DNA from: Marinilabiliaceae bacterium
Lineage (GTDB): Bacteria; Bacteroidota; Bacteroidia; Bacteroidales; Marinilabiliaceae
Assembly: GCA_027010905.1 (NCBI GenBank)
Contig: JALVBA010000080.1
Coordinates: 1-11,624, forward strand
Reading direction: 5' to 3'
DNA length: 11,624 bases
Below, piece by piece: positions 6,527 through 11,624 of this stretch. The notes under the pieces were generated by a model. It was not told where the DNA came from and ran no database searches. It was given only the letters and a program-made list of their open reading frames with translations. The first letter of the stretch is position 1. The number at the start of each line of letters is the position of its first letter. The translations under genes were made by a program, and so were the position numbers.

Positions 6527-6616
6527 AAATAGTCGATCGTAAAAAAAGGTCATTTTAGTATTTAACTTGTTGATTTACAAGATGTATTTATTGAAAACTT
6601 CTTATTTTACATGTTG

Positions 6617-6665
6617 ATTATTTGCAAGGTTATTAAGAAGTTAACTAAAAGCCCCTTGCAATAAT
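6617..6665. terminator. Bulged stem-loop between convergent genes, possible terminator
   Basis: ATTATTTGCAAGG (6617-6629) pairs with CCTTGCAATAAT (6654-6665) in a 12-bp stem with one bulged base and a 24-nt loop. It lies 44 nt past the stop of the minus-strand membrane protein. The long loop makes the terminator assignment uncertain. Confidence 0.3.
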
Positions 6666-6708
6666 GATTTAAAAAAATCAACATATTAAGGTAGTAATAC
6701 CTAACGTT

Positions 6709-7296
6709 TTATGAAGCAACTTCCTGTTTCTTTACCAGATACTTCACTACTCTCGAATGTAAAAAAGAGATTACAGCTAGTGAGATACAGAATATCCCAA
6801 AATTAATAAGCACTCTTTCGCTTGGCTCATCTTCCTGTATAGTTAAAGTAACCCTGTAGAAAAAAAACCATAGGAGAGTAGAGAGAATTGCTTCGGAGAG
6901 AATAAGATTTCCAACAATATTTTTCTGAACTAATAATTTTATCCCCTCAATTATACCCCAAATAACCAGCAGTGCTATCCATGTGGAGATAATAATAAAG
7001 ACATTATCAGCAAATTGCCGTGATGACTCATTTGAATATTGCATCATTTCATAAACACTCCAGATAACGAAAGTCAAATTTACTGCGGCGGCAATAAGGT
7101 TACCACTCTTATTCTCTTTCTTTTTCAGAAGATATACTTCCCCTAACCTGAATAGCACAATCATTCCAAATAGAACGATAAAAAGAAATGTCAGAAATGG
7201 CATCATGTTTGGTATTCTGAAAACAGCGATTATGCCCAGCGCAAGAAATATTACGCTTTTAAACTCTCCTAACCATGTCATTCTTATTCGATCCAT
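6709..7296 (-). CDS. Six-helix integral membrane protein, unknown function
   Basis: A 195-residue protein with six predicted transmembrane helices near residues 13-27, 31-54, 65-85, 98-116, 127-150 and 161-181, linked by short loops. Loop charges (KKKENK at 58-63, KK at 189-190) suggest both termini and the 55-64 loop face the cytoplasm. Three repeated helix pairs and the length recall DUF308/HdeD-type proteins, but no diagnostic motif was recognised and the function is unknown. It begins 35 nt after the flavin reductase gene on the same strand and is probably the last gene of the pyrBI transcript. No catalytic residues stand out within the helices. Confidence 0.75.
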   Translation of the reverse strand: MDRIRMTWLGEFKSVIFLALGIIAVFRIPNMMPFLTFLFIVLFGMIVLFRLGEVYLLKKKENKSGNLIAAAVNLTFVIWSVYEMMQYSNESSRQFADNVFIIISTWIALLVIWGIIEGIKLLVQKNIVGNLILSEAILSTLLWFFFYRVTLTIQEDEPSERVLINFGIFCISLAVISFLHSRVVKYLVKKQEVAS

Positions 7297-7331
7297 AATT
7301 TTTTATTTAATTATAAGTAATCAGTTAACCC

Positions 7332-7919
7332 CTATTTACGTCTCTTCTTGTTCTTTTTTTTCTCAACTGAGAATCCAAACTTGCCTATTTTTTTCCCAAT
7401 TTCAAAATAATTACCGTGCGAATAGGCAATTAAGTCTGATTTTTGTAATTCAAAAGCACCCGTTTTGTCATTCATAAATCTGTCGTCAACCTGCACATTA
7501 ACAACTTCGGCAATGAACATATCGTGAGTTCCCAATTTTTTCACCTCTGTAACCTTACACTCGATACTAACGGGAGACTCTTCAATAGTGGGTGCTTTTA
7601 CCTTTACGGATTTTCCGGGAGAAAGGTTCATCTCATCAAACTTATTGTACTTTCTGCCTGATCGAACTCCACACCAGTCAGTGGCAAAAGCTAGCTCTTT
7701 AGTAGAGAGGTTAATCACAAATTCACCTGTGTCTTTAAGTGTCTGATAGGAGTGCCTGCCAGGTCTTACTGAGATATAGAGCATTGGAGGATCGGAACAT
7801 ATTGTGCCTGTCCATGCAATTGTGATTATATTATAATTCTCCGGATTGTTACCAATACTTACCAAAGCAGCAGGTAGAGGGTAAAGCATATTTCCTGGTT
7901 TCCAGCTTATTTTCGGCAT
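7332..7919 (-). CDS. Flavin reductase-like (FMN-binding split barrel) protein
   Basis: A 195-residue cytoplasmic protein of the flavin reductase-like domain family. Such proteins bind FMN or FAD and transfer electrons from NAD(P)H; many in anaerobes are small flavoproteins with unknown partners. Visible family features are YPLPAALVSIG (13-23), ITIAWTGTICSDPP (32-45, where flavin phosphate binding residues lie), YISVRPGRHSY (48-58), GEFVINL (65-71), the DWCGVRSGRKYNKF segment (81-94) and HDMFIAEV (132-139). The tail KKKNKKRRK (187-195) is very basic and unusual. The ATG at 7919 directly follows an 8-bp tandem repeat on its own strand. It lies 57 nt downstream of pyrI, so cotranscription is likely. 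The link to pyrimidine synthesis is unclear. Confidence 0.88.
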   Translation of the reverse strand: MPKISWKPGNMLYPLPAALVSIGNNPENYNIITIAWTGTICSDPPMLYISVRPGRHSYQTLKDTGEFVINLSTKELAFATDWCGVRSGRKYNKFDEMNLSPGKSVKVKAPTIEESPVSIECKVTEVKKLGTHDMFIAEVVNVQVDDRFMNDKTGAFELQKSDLIAYSHGNYFEIGKKIGKFGFSVEKKKNKKRRK

Positions 7920-7923
7920 AAGT

Positions 7924-7955
7924 TATATGGTTAAATGGTTATTTGGTTATATGGT
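7924..7955. repeat. Four 8-bp tandem repeats in the flavin reductase leader
   Basis: The units TATATGGT, TAAATGGT, TATTTGGT and TATATGGT follow each other without gaps; on the minus strand they read AACCATAT-like. They end 4 bp before the flavin reductase ATG, where a ribosome would bind. A change in copy number would move upstream signals relative to the start codon. The repeat itself is certain. Confidence 0.75.
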
Positions 7956-7976
7956 TCACATCACCACATCCAAAAC

Positions 7977-8432
7977 TTAAATAATTGTCAGATGCTCTTC
8001 GCTTGTTATTTTTTCGCAATAGTGGCATTTCAGAGCAATCTCCTTTTTCGATACTACGGTGAATTTGGTTGTAATCTGCTCATTGTTTGTGATGCACATA
8101 GGGTTAAAACACTTAACAATTCCAATCACCTCCTCAAGCACATTTACAACCTTCTTTTCAACTACCTCATAGTCGCGAATAATATTTAGCTTGGCAGCCG
8201 GTGCAATCAGGGCTATCTTATTTATCTCTTTATCTTCGAAAAATTTATCGGAGACTTTAATAATTGCCTTATGAATCAGCTTATGACTCTCCAGATTATT
8301 TCCAAAAGTTATCTGGTTTGGAATCTTGTCCAGACCCAAAATTGATATTACTTTAAAAAGATAATTGGCAGGTATATGGTCAATTACAGTACCGTTCTTT
8401 ATTGCGCTAACTTTTAATTTTCTTTTACTCAT
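7977..8432 (-). CDS. pyrI: Aspartate carbamoyltransferase regulatory chain
   Basis: A 151-residue regulatory subunit that binds nucleotide effectors (CTP, UTP, ATP) and ties catalytic PyrB trimers together into the allosteric enzyme. The N-terminal nucleotide domain includes the region VIDHIPANYLFKVI (17-30 counted from the GTG one codon earlier) and GNNLES. The C-terminal zinc domain has four Cys ligands in the exact family spacing CX4C...CX2C (C108, C113, C136, C139 from the ATG). ATG 8432 is chosen over the GTG at 8435 just before it. The gene starts 15 nt after the pyrB stop, the usual pyrBI operon order. The full set of zinc ligands and normal length suggest an active, feedback-regulated enzyme. 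Confidence 0.95.
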   Translation of the reverse strand: MSKRKLKVSAIKNGTVIDHIPANYLFKVISILGLDKIPNQITFGNNLESHKLIHKAIIKVSDKFFEDKEINKIALIAPAAKLNIIRDYEVVEKKVVNVLEEVIGIVKCFNPMCITNNEQITTKFTVVSKKEIALKCHYCEKITSEEHLTII

Positions 8433-8447
8433 CACTTCTGTTTTAAT

Positions 8448-9356
8448 CTATTTTAAACCCAAAATTGCAGCCATAATAGCCATTCGTGTGTAGACTCCGT
8501 TTTGTGCCTGTGTAAAATAATAGGCTTTAGGGTTGTCGTCCACATCAGTATGAATCTCATTTACCCGTGGGAGTGGATGGAGAATACGTAAATTGTCTTT
8601 TGTGTTATCGAGCATCGAATTACGCAAAACATAAACATTCTTCACCTTTTCGTACTCAATAGGATCGGAAAAACGTTCACGTTGAACACGTGTCATGTAC
8701 AGGATGTCAGCTTCAGAAATAATATCAGTAAACTCGCTATGCTCAAAGTAGCGTATTCCTTTTGAGTCAAGAAACAATTTATACTCATCAGGAATCTTAA
8801 GTTCTTCGGGAGCAATGAAGTTAAATATAGGGTTAAACATCGACATAGCCATAAGCAGACTGTGTACCGTACGTCCGTACTTCAGATCACCCACAAGAAA
8901 GATGTTCAAATCTTCCAATGTTCCCTGTGTTTTATATATCGAATAGATGTCGAGTAGTGTTTGTGTAGGGTGTTGGTTAGCACCGTCGCCGGCATTTATT
9001 ACCGGTACATCTGACTGCTCGGCGGCATATCTGGCGGAGCCTTCTAACGGGTGTCGCATAACTATCAAATCAGAATAGTTGCTAACCATTTTGATTGTGT
9101 CCTTTAGTGTTTCACCTTTGGTAGTTGATGAAGATGACGAATCGGTAAAGCCAACTACACTACCCGAGAGTCTGTTTATTGCCGTTTCAAAGCTCAGCCT
9201 TGTACGTGTTGAAGGTTCAAAAAACAGACTTGAAACAACCTTACCCTTGAGCAGTGATTGACTGGGATTGGCTTCAAAATCAGCAGCCAACTTCACAATT
9301 TCAAGAATCTCCTCCTTTGAGAAATCCGAAATAGAAACTAAACTTTTACCTTTCAT
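8448..9356 (-). CDS. pyrB: Aspartate carbamoyltransferase catalytic chain
   Basis: Catalyses carbamoyl phosphate plus L-aspartate to N-carbamoyl-aspartate, the first committed step of pyrimidine synthesis. The 302-residue protein is full length. It shows STRTR (49-53) for carbamoyl phosphate, the 80s loop with K80 in TTKGETLKDT, HPTQT (129-133), RVQ (223-225) and HPLPR (260-264). The start ATG at 9356 is the first residue before the conserved KGKSLVSISDFS segment. PyrI follows 15 nt later. A terminator hairpin with a U-tract lies 26 nt upstream of the ATG on the coding strand, overlapped by a short ORF, so expression is likely set by attenuation. It is a paralogue of the carbamoyltransferase at 942, but the HPLPR versus HCLP motif separates their substrates. 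Confidence 0.97.
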   Translation of the reverse strand: MKGKSLVSISDFSKEEILEIVKLAADFEANPSQSLLKGKVVSSLFFEPSTRTRLSFETAINRLSGSVVGFTDSSSSSTTKGETLKDTIKMVSNYSDLIVMRHPLEGSARYAAEQSDVPVINAGDGANQHPTQTLLDIYSIYKTQGTLEDLNIFLVGDLKYGRTVHSLLMAMSMFNPIFNFIAPEELKIPDEYKLFLDSKGIRYFEHSEFTDIISEADILYMTRVQRERFSDPIEYEKVKNVYVLRNSMLDNTKDNLRILHPLPRVNEIHTDVDDNPKAYYFTQAQNGVYTRMAIMAAILGLK

Positions 9357-9381
9357 CCTTTTAAATTTTATTTTTTAAAAC

Positions 9382-9416
9382 AAAAAAAAGACCTGATATA
9401 TTAAATCAGGTCTTTT
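9382..9416 (-). terminator. Leader terminator of pyrB (candidate attenuator)
   Basis: Perfect 12-bp arms at 9386-9397 and 9405-9416 with a 7-nt loop (9398-9404). On the minus strand the stem AGACCTGAT...ATCAGGTCT is followed by eight Ts (9389-9382), only 25 nt before the pyrB ATG. It could also end transcription from mscS, or from the plus strand since it is nearly symmetrical. Its closeness to pyrB and the overlapping leader ORF favour attenuation. Confidence 0.75.
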
Positions 9417-9487
9417 ATAAAAATATTAATAACTAACATATTGTCAGCAAAATTCAGTCTGTTGTATTTAGAAATATCTATCCTCAT
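9401..9487 (-). CDS. Possible 28-residue leader peptide of the pyrBI operon
   Basis: A short frame ATG AGG ATA GAT ... ATT TAA on the pyrB strand encodes 28 residues starting MRIDISKYNRLNF and ending FIKDLI. Its stop codon TAA (9403-9401) falls in the loop of the attenuator hairpin, so a ribosome reaching the end would cover the 5' arm and block hairpin formation. The last third of the RNA before the hairpin is U-rich (around 9440-9416). This is the geometry of the enterobacterial pyrL leader, where low UTP slows polymerase and lets the ribosome catch up. No Shine-Dalgarno is seen, and a -7 box ends 9 nt before the ATG, so the mRNA may be almost leaderless. Chance occurrence of a frame this short is possible. 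Confidence 0.4.
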   Translation of the reverse strand: MRIDISKYNRLNFADNMLVINIFIKDLI

Positions 9488-9496
9488 TCTAAAACT

Positions 9497-9504
9497 CAAA
9501 AGTA
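9497..9504 (-). promoter_or_regulatory. Candidate -7 box of the pyrBI operon (TACTTTTG)
   Basis: On the minus strand this reads TACTTTTG, an exact fit to TAnnTTTG. It lies between the mscS stop and the attenuator and would start the transcript near 9490. No good -33 TTTG was found at the normal distance. An inverted repeat GGTTAA (9525-9530) / TTAACC (9543-9548) lies just upstream and could be an operator. Confidence 0.45.
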
Positions 9505-9563
9505 AATATAATCTTTATCACTAAGGTTAACATTAACACAAATTAACCATAAAAGATTTAATG

Positions 9564-10385
9564 TTACTCTTTAATCATGTGAACATCGTGTTGAGGGAAA
9601 GGTATTGAAATACCTTGCTTATCAAACTCCTTCTTCACATACTCCTGCATGTAGAAAAACATATCCCAGTAATCCGGTTCATTAACCCATACACGCGTTA
9701 CCAAATTCACTGAGCTGTCGGCAAGTTCAATAACCCCAATGAATGGCTCAGGAGTGCTCAGAGCAGCCTTGTGTCTGTTTATTACATTAGTAATAGCCTC
9801 TTTTGCCTTGTCAATATCGTCGGTATATCCGATACCAAAAACAAGGTCTACGCGACGAGTCTTTTCAGACGAATAGTTTACCATTGCACCCGTTGACAAT
9901 CCTCCATTGGGAATTATAACCCGTTTATTATCGATAGTTATAATTATTGTATTAAATATCTGAATATTATTAACTACTCCCATATACCCCTGAGCCTCTA
10001 TAAAATCACCAATCTTAAATGGTTTAAGAATTAAGAGGATTACTCCTCCCGCAAAATTCTGTAATGTACCTGAGAGTGCCATACCTATTGCTAGACCGGC
10101 AGCTCCAAGCAGTGCTACAAATGAAGTCATCGGAACGCCCAAATATGAGATTGCCGTAATGAGCAATAGTGCCTTGAGAGAGATTGAAAAAAGACTCGAG
10201 AGAAAAGATATTAACGTATCATCCAATTTTGATGAAAGCATAACTTTTCTTACTCTTCCAAGTATTTTTTTTATAATCCAAAAACCAATAAGCAGTAGAA
10301 CAATTACCATTAAAATATTGACTCCGTGTTCTAACACAAAACCGTAATCTTTGTCTGCCACTACTAAAATTCCATCATACTTCAT
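9564..10385 (-). CDS. mscS: Small-conductance mechanosensitive channel, MscS family
   Basis: A 273-residue inner-membrane channel that opens when turgor rises and releases solutes; it works as a heptamer. Helices are near 21-40 (TM1), 62-82 (TM2) and 87-121 (TM3). TM3 carries the Gly/Ala-rich pore pattern GAAGLAIGMALSGTLQNFAGG (two parts around 94-114), with Q109 and N110 before the kink and KPFKIGDFIE leading into the beta domain. The vestibule domain shows the N-K-R-V-I-I-P-N-G-G segment around 153-162, VNYS, and an IPFPQ end near 262-266. The length is near the E. coli value of 286, so this is the minimal form without extra domains. It lies upstream of the pyr genes on the same strand but is probably transcribed separately. 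Confidence 0.93.
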   Translation of the reverse strand: MKYDGILVVADKDYGFVLEHGVNILMVIVLLLIGFWIIKKILGRVRKVMLSSKLDDTLISFLSSLFSISLKALLLITAISYLGVPMTSFVALLGAAGLAIGMALSGTLQNFAGGVILLILKPFKIGDFIEAQGYMGVVNNIQIFNTIIITIDNKRVIIPNGGLSTGAMVNYSSEKTRRVDLVFGIGYTDDIDKAKEAITNVINRHKAALSTPEPFIGVIELADSSVNLVTRVWVNEPDYWDMFFYMQEYVKKEFDKQGISIPFPQHDVHMIKE

Positions 10386-10689
10386 AACTTGTTTATATAA
10401 ATATTAATAATGCAACAAAATAACTCTTTTTAATAAGAAATTCAACTTGCCACATTATAAAGATGCTTTTTTTAGGATGAAAAGTAAACTCAGAATAGAG
10501 GAAAATAAACTTGTCATACCGTTTCAGTTCCGAAAGGGCAGGGGTGAGTTTATCCAGTACCGACCAAAAATTCTGACAAACAAAAGGAAGTAAAGACATT
10601 ACATTTCCCTCCTTTATCGACAATCTCAATTTATTTGAAAATCACGTTTATAGTTCAGGGTTTGTTCGTTGTCTTGACAATTATCCTAA

Positions 10690-10704
10690 TGTCTGACTCA
10701 GACA
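10690..10704. repeat. 15-bp palindrome TGTCTGACTCAGACA
   Basis: Seven-base arms (10690-10696 and 10698-10704) around a single C. It adjoins the U-tract side of the rubrerythrin terminator. It may be an operator half-way between genes or part of a dispersed repeat. Confidence 0.5.
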
Positions 10705-10705
10705 G

Positions 10706-10747
10706 AAAAAAGGGCTAAAAAAGCTGAATCCGGAAACTTAGCCCTTT
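10706..10747 (-). terminator. Intrinsic terminator of the rubrerythrin gene
   Basis: AAAGGGCTAA (10709-10718) pairs perfectly with TTAGCCCTTT (10738-10747) across a 19-nt loop. On the minus strand the stem runs into six Ts (10711-10706). It lies 57 nt past the rubrerythrin stop codon, isolating that gene from mscS. Confidence 0.75.
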
Positions 10748-10782
10748 ATAGATTTGGTCAATAACTACACAGCCCTCCAACA

Positions 10783-10800
10783 AACCCTATAACCCTATAA
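10783..10800. repeat. Two 8-bp AACCCTAT tandem repeats
   Basis: AACCCTAT occurs at 10783-10790 and 10791-10798 and runs into AAC, ending a few bases past the rubrerythrin stop codon. The unit differs by one base from the AACCATAT unit seen on the minus strand at 7924-7955. Confidence 0.6.
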
Positions 10801-10803
10801 CTT

Positions 10804-11379
10804 TTAATAATTACTCTCTTTAATCTCGAAATAGGACTGAGGGTGCAGACAAGCAGGGCATATTTTTGGTGCATTCTCACTTTCGTAGATGTAGCCACAA
10901 TTACGGCATTTCCATATTATCTTTCCATTTCGTTTGAATACTTTACCCTCTTCAAGATTGTTGTGAAGTGTTCTGTAACGCTCTTCGTGAGCCTTCTCAA
11001 CCTTTGCAATCATCTTAAAAGCTACTGCAACCTCTTTAAATCCCTCCTCCTCGGCAATGCGGGCAAATTCAGGATATAGCTCAGTCCACTCTTCATTTTC
11101 GCCATCGGCAGATGCCTGAAGGTTTTCTAATGTTGTTCCAATCTTACCGGCAGGATAGGCGGCAGTAATCTCTAAAGCACCTCCTTCGAGAAACTTAAAA
11201 AAACGTTTTGCATGCTCTTTTTCATTTAGGGCTGTTTCGGCAAAGATTGCTGAGATCTGCTCCAAGCCATCTTTTTTTGCCTGTTTAGAAAAATAGTCAT
11301 AGCGCATTCTGGCTTGTGATTCACCTGCAAATGACTTTAGCAGGTTTTGTTCTGTTTGTGTTCCTTTTAAACTTTTCAT
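10804..11379 (-). CDS. rbr: Rubrerythrin
   Basis: A 191-residue cytoplasmic peroxidase that reduces hydrogen peroxide to water in anaerobes, taking electrons through rubredoxin or NAD(P)H oxidoreductases. The four-helix domain (about 1-140) carries the diiron ligands E20, E53, H56, E94, E97, E128 and H131. The C-terminal rubredoxin domain binds one iron through C158, C161, C174 and C177 in two CxxC pairs (WKCRNCGY and ICPAC). The ATG at 11379 is chosen since homologues begin MKSLKGTQTEQNL. An in-frame upstream ATG at 11508 would add 43 residues that look like translated leader. Single-gene transcript with its own terminator. Class: the classical rubrerythrin with the rubredoxin domain at the C-terminus. 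Confidence 0.95.
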   Translation of the reverse strand: MKSLKGTQTEQNLLKSFAGESQARMRYDYFSKQAKKDGLEQISAIFAETALNEKEHAKRFFKFLEGGALEITAAYPAGKIGTTLENLQASADGENEEWTELYPEFARIAEEEGFKEVAVAFKMIAKVEKAHEERYRTLHNNLEEGKVFKRNGKIIWKCRNCGYIYESENAPKICPACLHPQSYFEIKESNY

Positions 11380-11538
11380 TTTTTTAATATTAATAGGTTT
11401 TACTAAATGTAAATTAATTCTAAATACCAGAGGTTCAAATATCTCACTTGGCAATCCGCATGTGAGATTATGAAAGCTCAAATTAGTCAAAATGGTTGTA
11501 GAAAACAAAGTAAATATTCTTTTGTGTAGAAATATTCT
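11380..11538 (-). promoter_or_regulatory. Upstream region of rubrerythrin with inverted and direct repeats
   Basis: ATCTCAC (11441-11447) and GTGAGAT (11462-11468) form a perfect 7-bp inverted repeat with a 14-nt spacer, 62 bp before the ATG. Farther upstream, AAATATTCT occurs at 11512-11520 and 11530-11538, an 18-bp spaced direct repeat. Either could be a peroxide-responsive regulator site or an RNA leader structure. No exact TAnnTTTG box was found; TTTACTTTG near 11505-11513 on the minus strand is one base off. Confidence 0.35.
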
Positions 11539-11624
11539 ATTATTACTGATTTTTTACATTATATTTATTTCCTATCTTTTATCTTTGGATGTTGAATGAA
11601 CGATAATCAATAAATATAGTAATG

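Larger units (their letters stand above)
6310..6708. other. Convergent intergenic region with several inverted repeats
   Basis: No gene is supported in these 399 bp between the ends of hvfD and the minus-strand membrane protein gene. It holds a nested inverted repeat (6316-6411), a pair of GGTGC-TCT-GCACC hairpins (6463-6526), and an AT-rich stretch with a bulged stem (6617-6665). No classical terminator with a U-tract was found for hvfD. The hairpins may fill that role. Confidence 0.6.
10386..10803. other. Intergenic region between rubrerythrin and mscS
   Basis: These 418 bp hold the rubrerythrin terminator, a TGTCTGA-C-TCAGACA palindrome (10690-10704), a small TTGTC-TT-GACAA hairpin (10669-10680) and two AACCCTAT repeats (10783-10798). 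A 78-codon frame on the minus strand (10393-10629) has no family match I recognise, is rich in Phe and Leu, and lacks a convincing start. I do not call it a gene. A clear mscS promoter was not found. Confidence 0.5.

Noticed and set aside
7935..8189. 84-codon plus-strand ORF antisense to pyrI
   Set aside because: Lies opposite the clearly conserved pyrI gene with its Zn-binding Cys; no family features of its own.
10393..10629. 78-codon ORF on the minus strand between rubrerythrin and mscS
   Set aside because: No recognisable domain, biased to Phe/Leu/Ile, poor start context, and the opposite strand is also open for over 40 codons here. More likely non-coding or a decayed repeat.
11380..11508. 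43-residue N-terminal extension of rubrerythrin
   Set aside because: Homologues start at MKSLKGT; the extension covers the inverted repeat and reads like leader DNA.

Overview
The window looks like chromosomal DNA of a Bacteroidota member, probably order Bacteroidales. The base composition is AT-rich. Start codons follow A-rich leaders that mostly lack a Shine-Dalgarno sequence. Several genes have TAnnTTTG boxes upstream, the housekeeping -7 element of this phylum. The gene content also fits: DUF2130 protein, pyrB-pyrI pair, rubrerythrin and flavin reductase of the anaerobe type. The exact genus cannot be read from the sequence.

Left end (1-1943, + strand): a carbamate kinase ORF that lacks about the first 90 residues of the family, then a short cluster of REP-like inverted repeats including a perfect 48-bp palindrome, then an intact ornithine carbamoyltransferase. 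This is an arginine-catabolism pair in which the kinase appears broken. A convergent DUF2130 coiled-coil protein (2087-3358, - strand) follows; its C-terminal half carries a PD-(D/E)XK-like residue pattern.

Centre (3567-6309, + strand): the most interesting part. It is a four-gene RiPP locus of the HvfABCD type. It encodes a secreted Cys-rich precursor with five E-x-K-C-G repeats in two clusters (hvfA), a DUF692/MNIO iron enzyme (hvfB), its DUF2063 partner (hvfC) and a DoxX membrane protein (hvfD). By analogy with the described family, HvfB and HvfC modify the precursor's cysteines into a copper-binding product, and DoxX acts in the membrane. A strong intrinsic terminator sits between precursor and enzyme genes, which would give much precursor and little enzyme. 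A candidate ECF-sigma promoter lies upstream of hvfA. After hvfD comes about 400 bp of convergent intergenic DNA with several inverted repeats.

Right half (6709-11379, all - strand): read in the direction of transcription, rubrerythrin with its own terminator, an MscS channel, then pyrB, pyrI, a flavin reductase-like protein and a six-helix membrane protein. In front of pyrB there is a terminator hairpin with a U-tract, overlapped by a possible 28-codon leader peptide whose stop codon lies in the hairpin loop. This arrangement resembles the enterobacterial pyrL-pyrBI attenuator. Two intergenic sites carry 8-bp microrepeats of the form AACC(A/C)TAT.

No tRNA, rRNA, CRISPR array or intact insertion sequence was seen.
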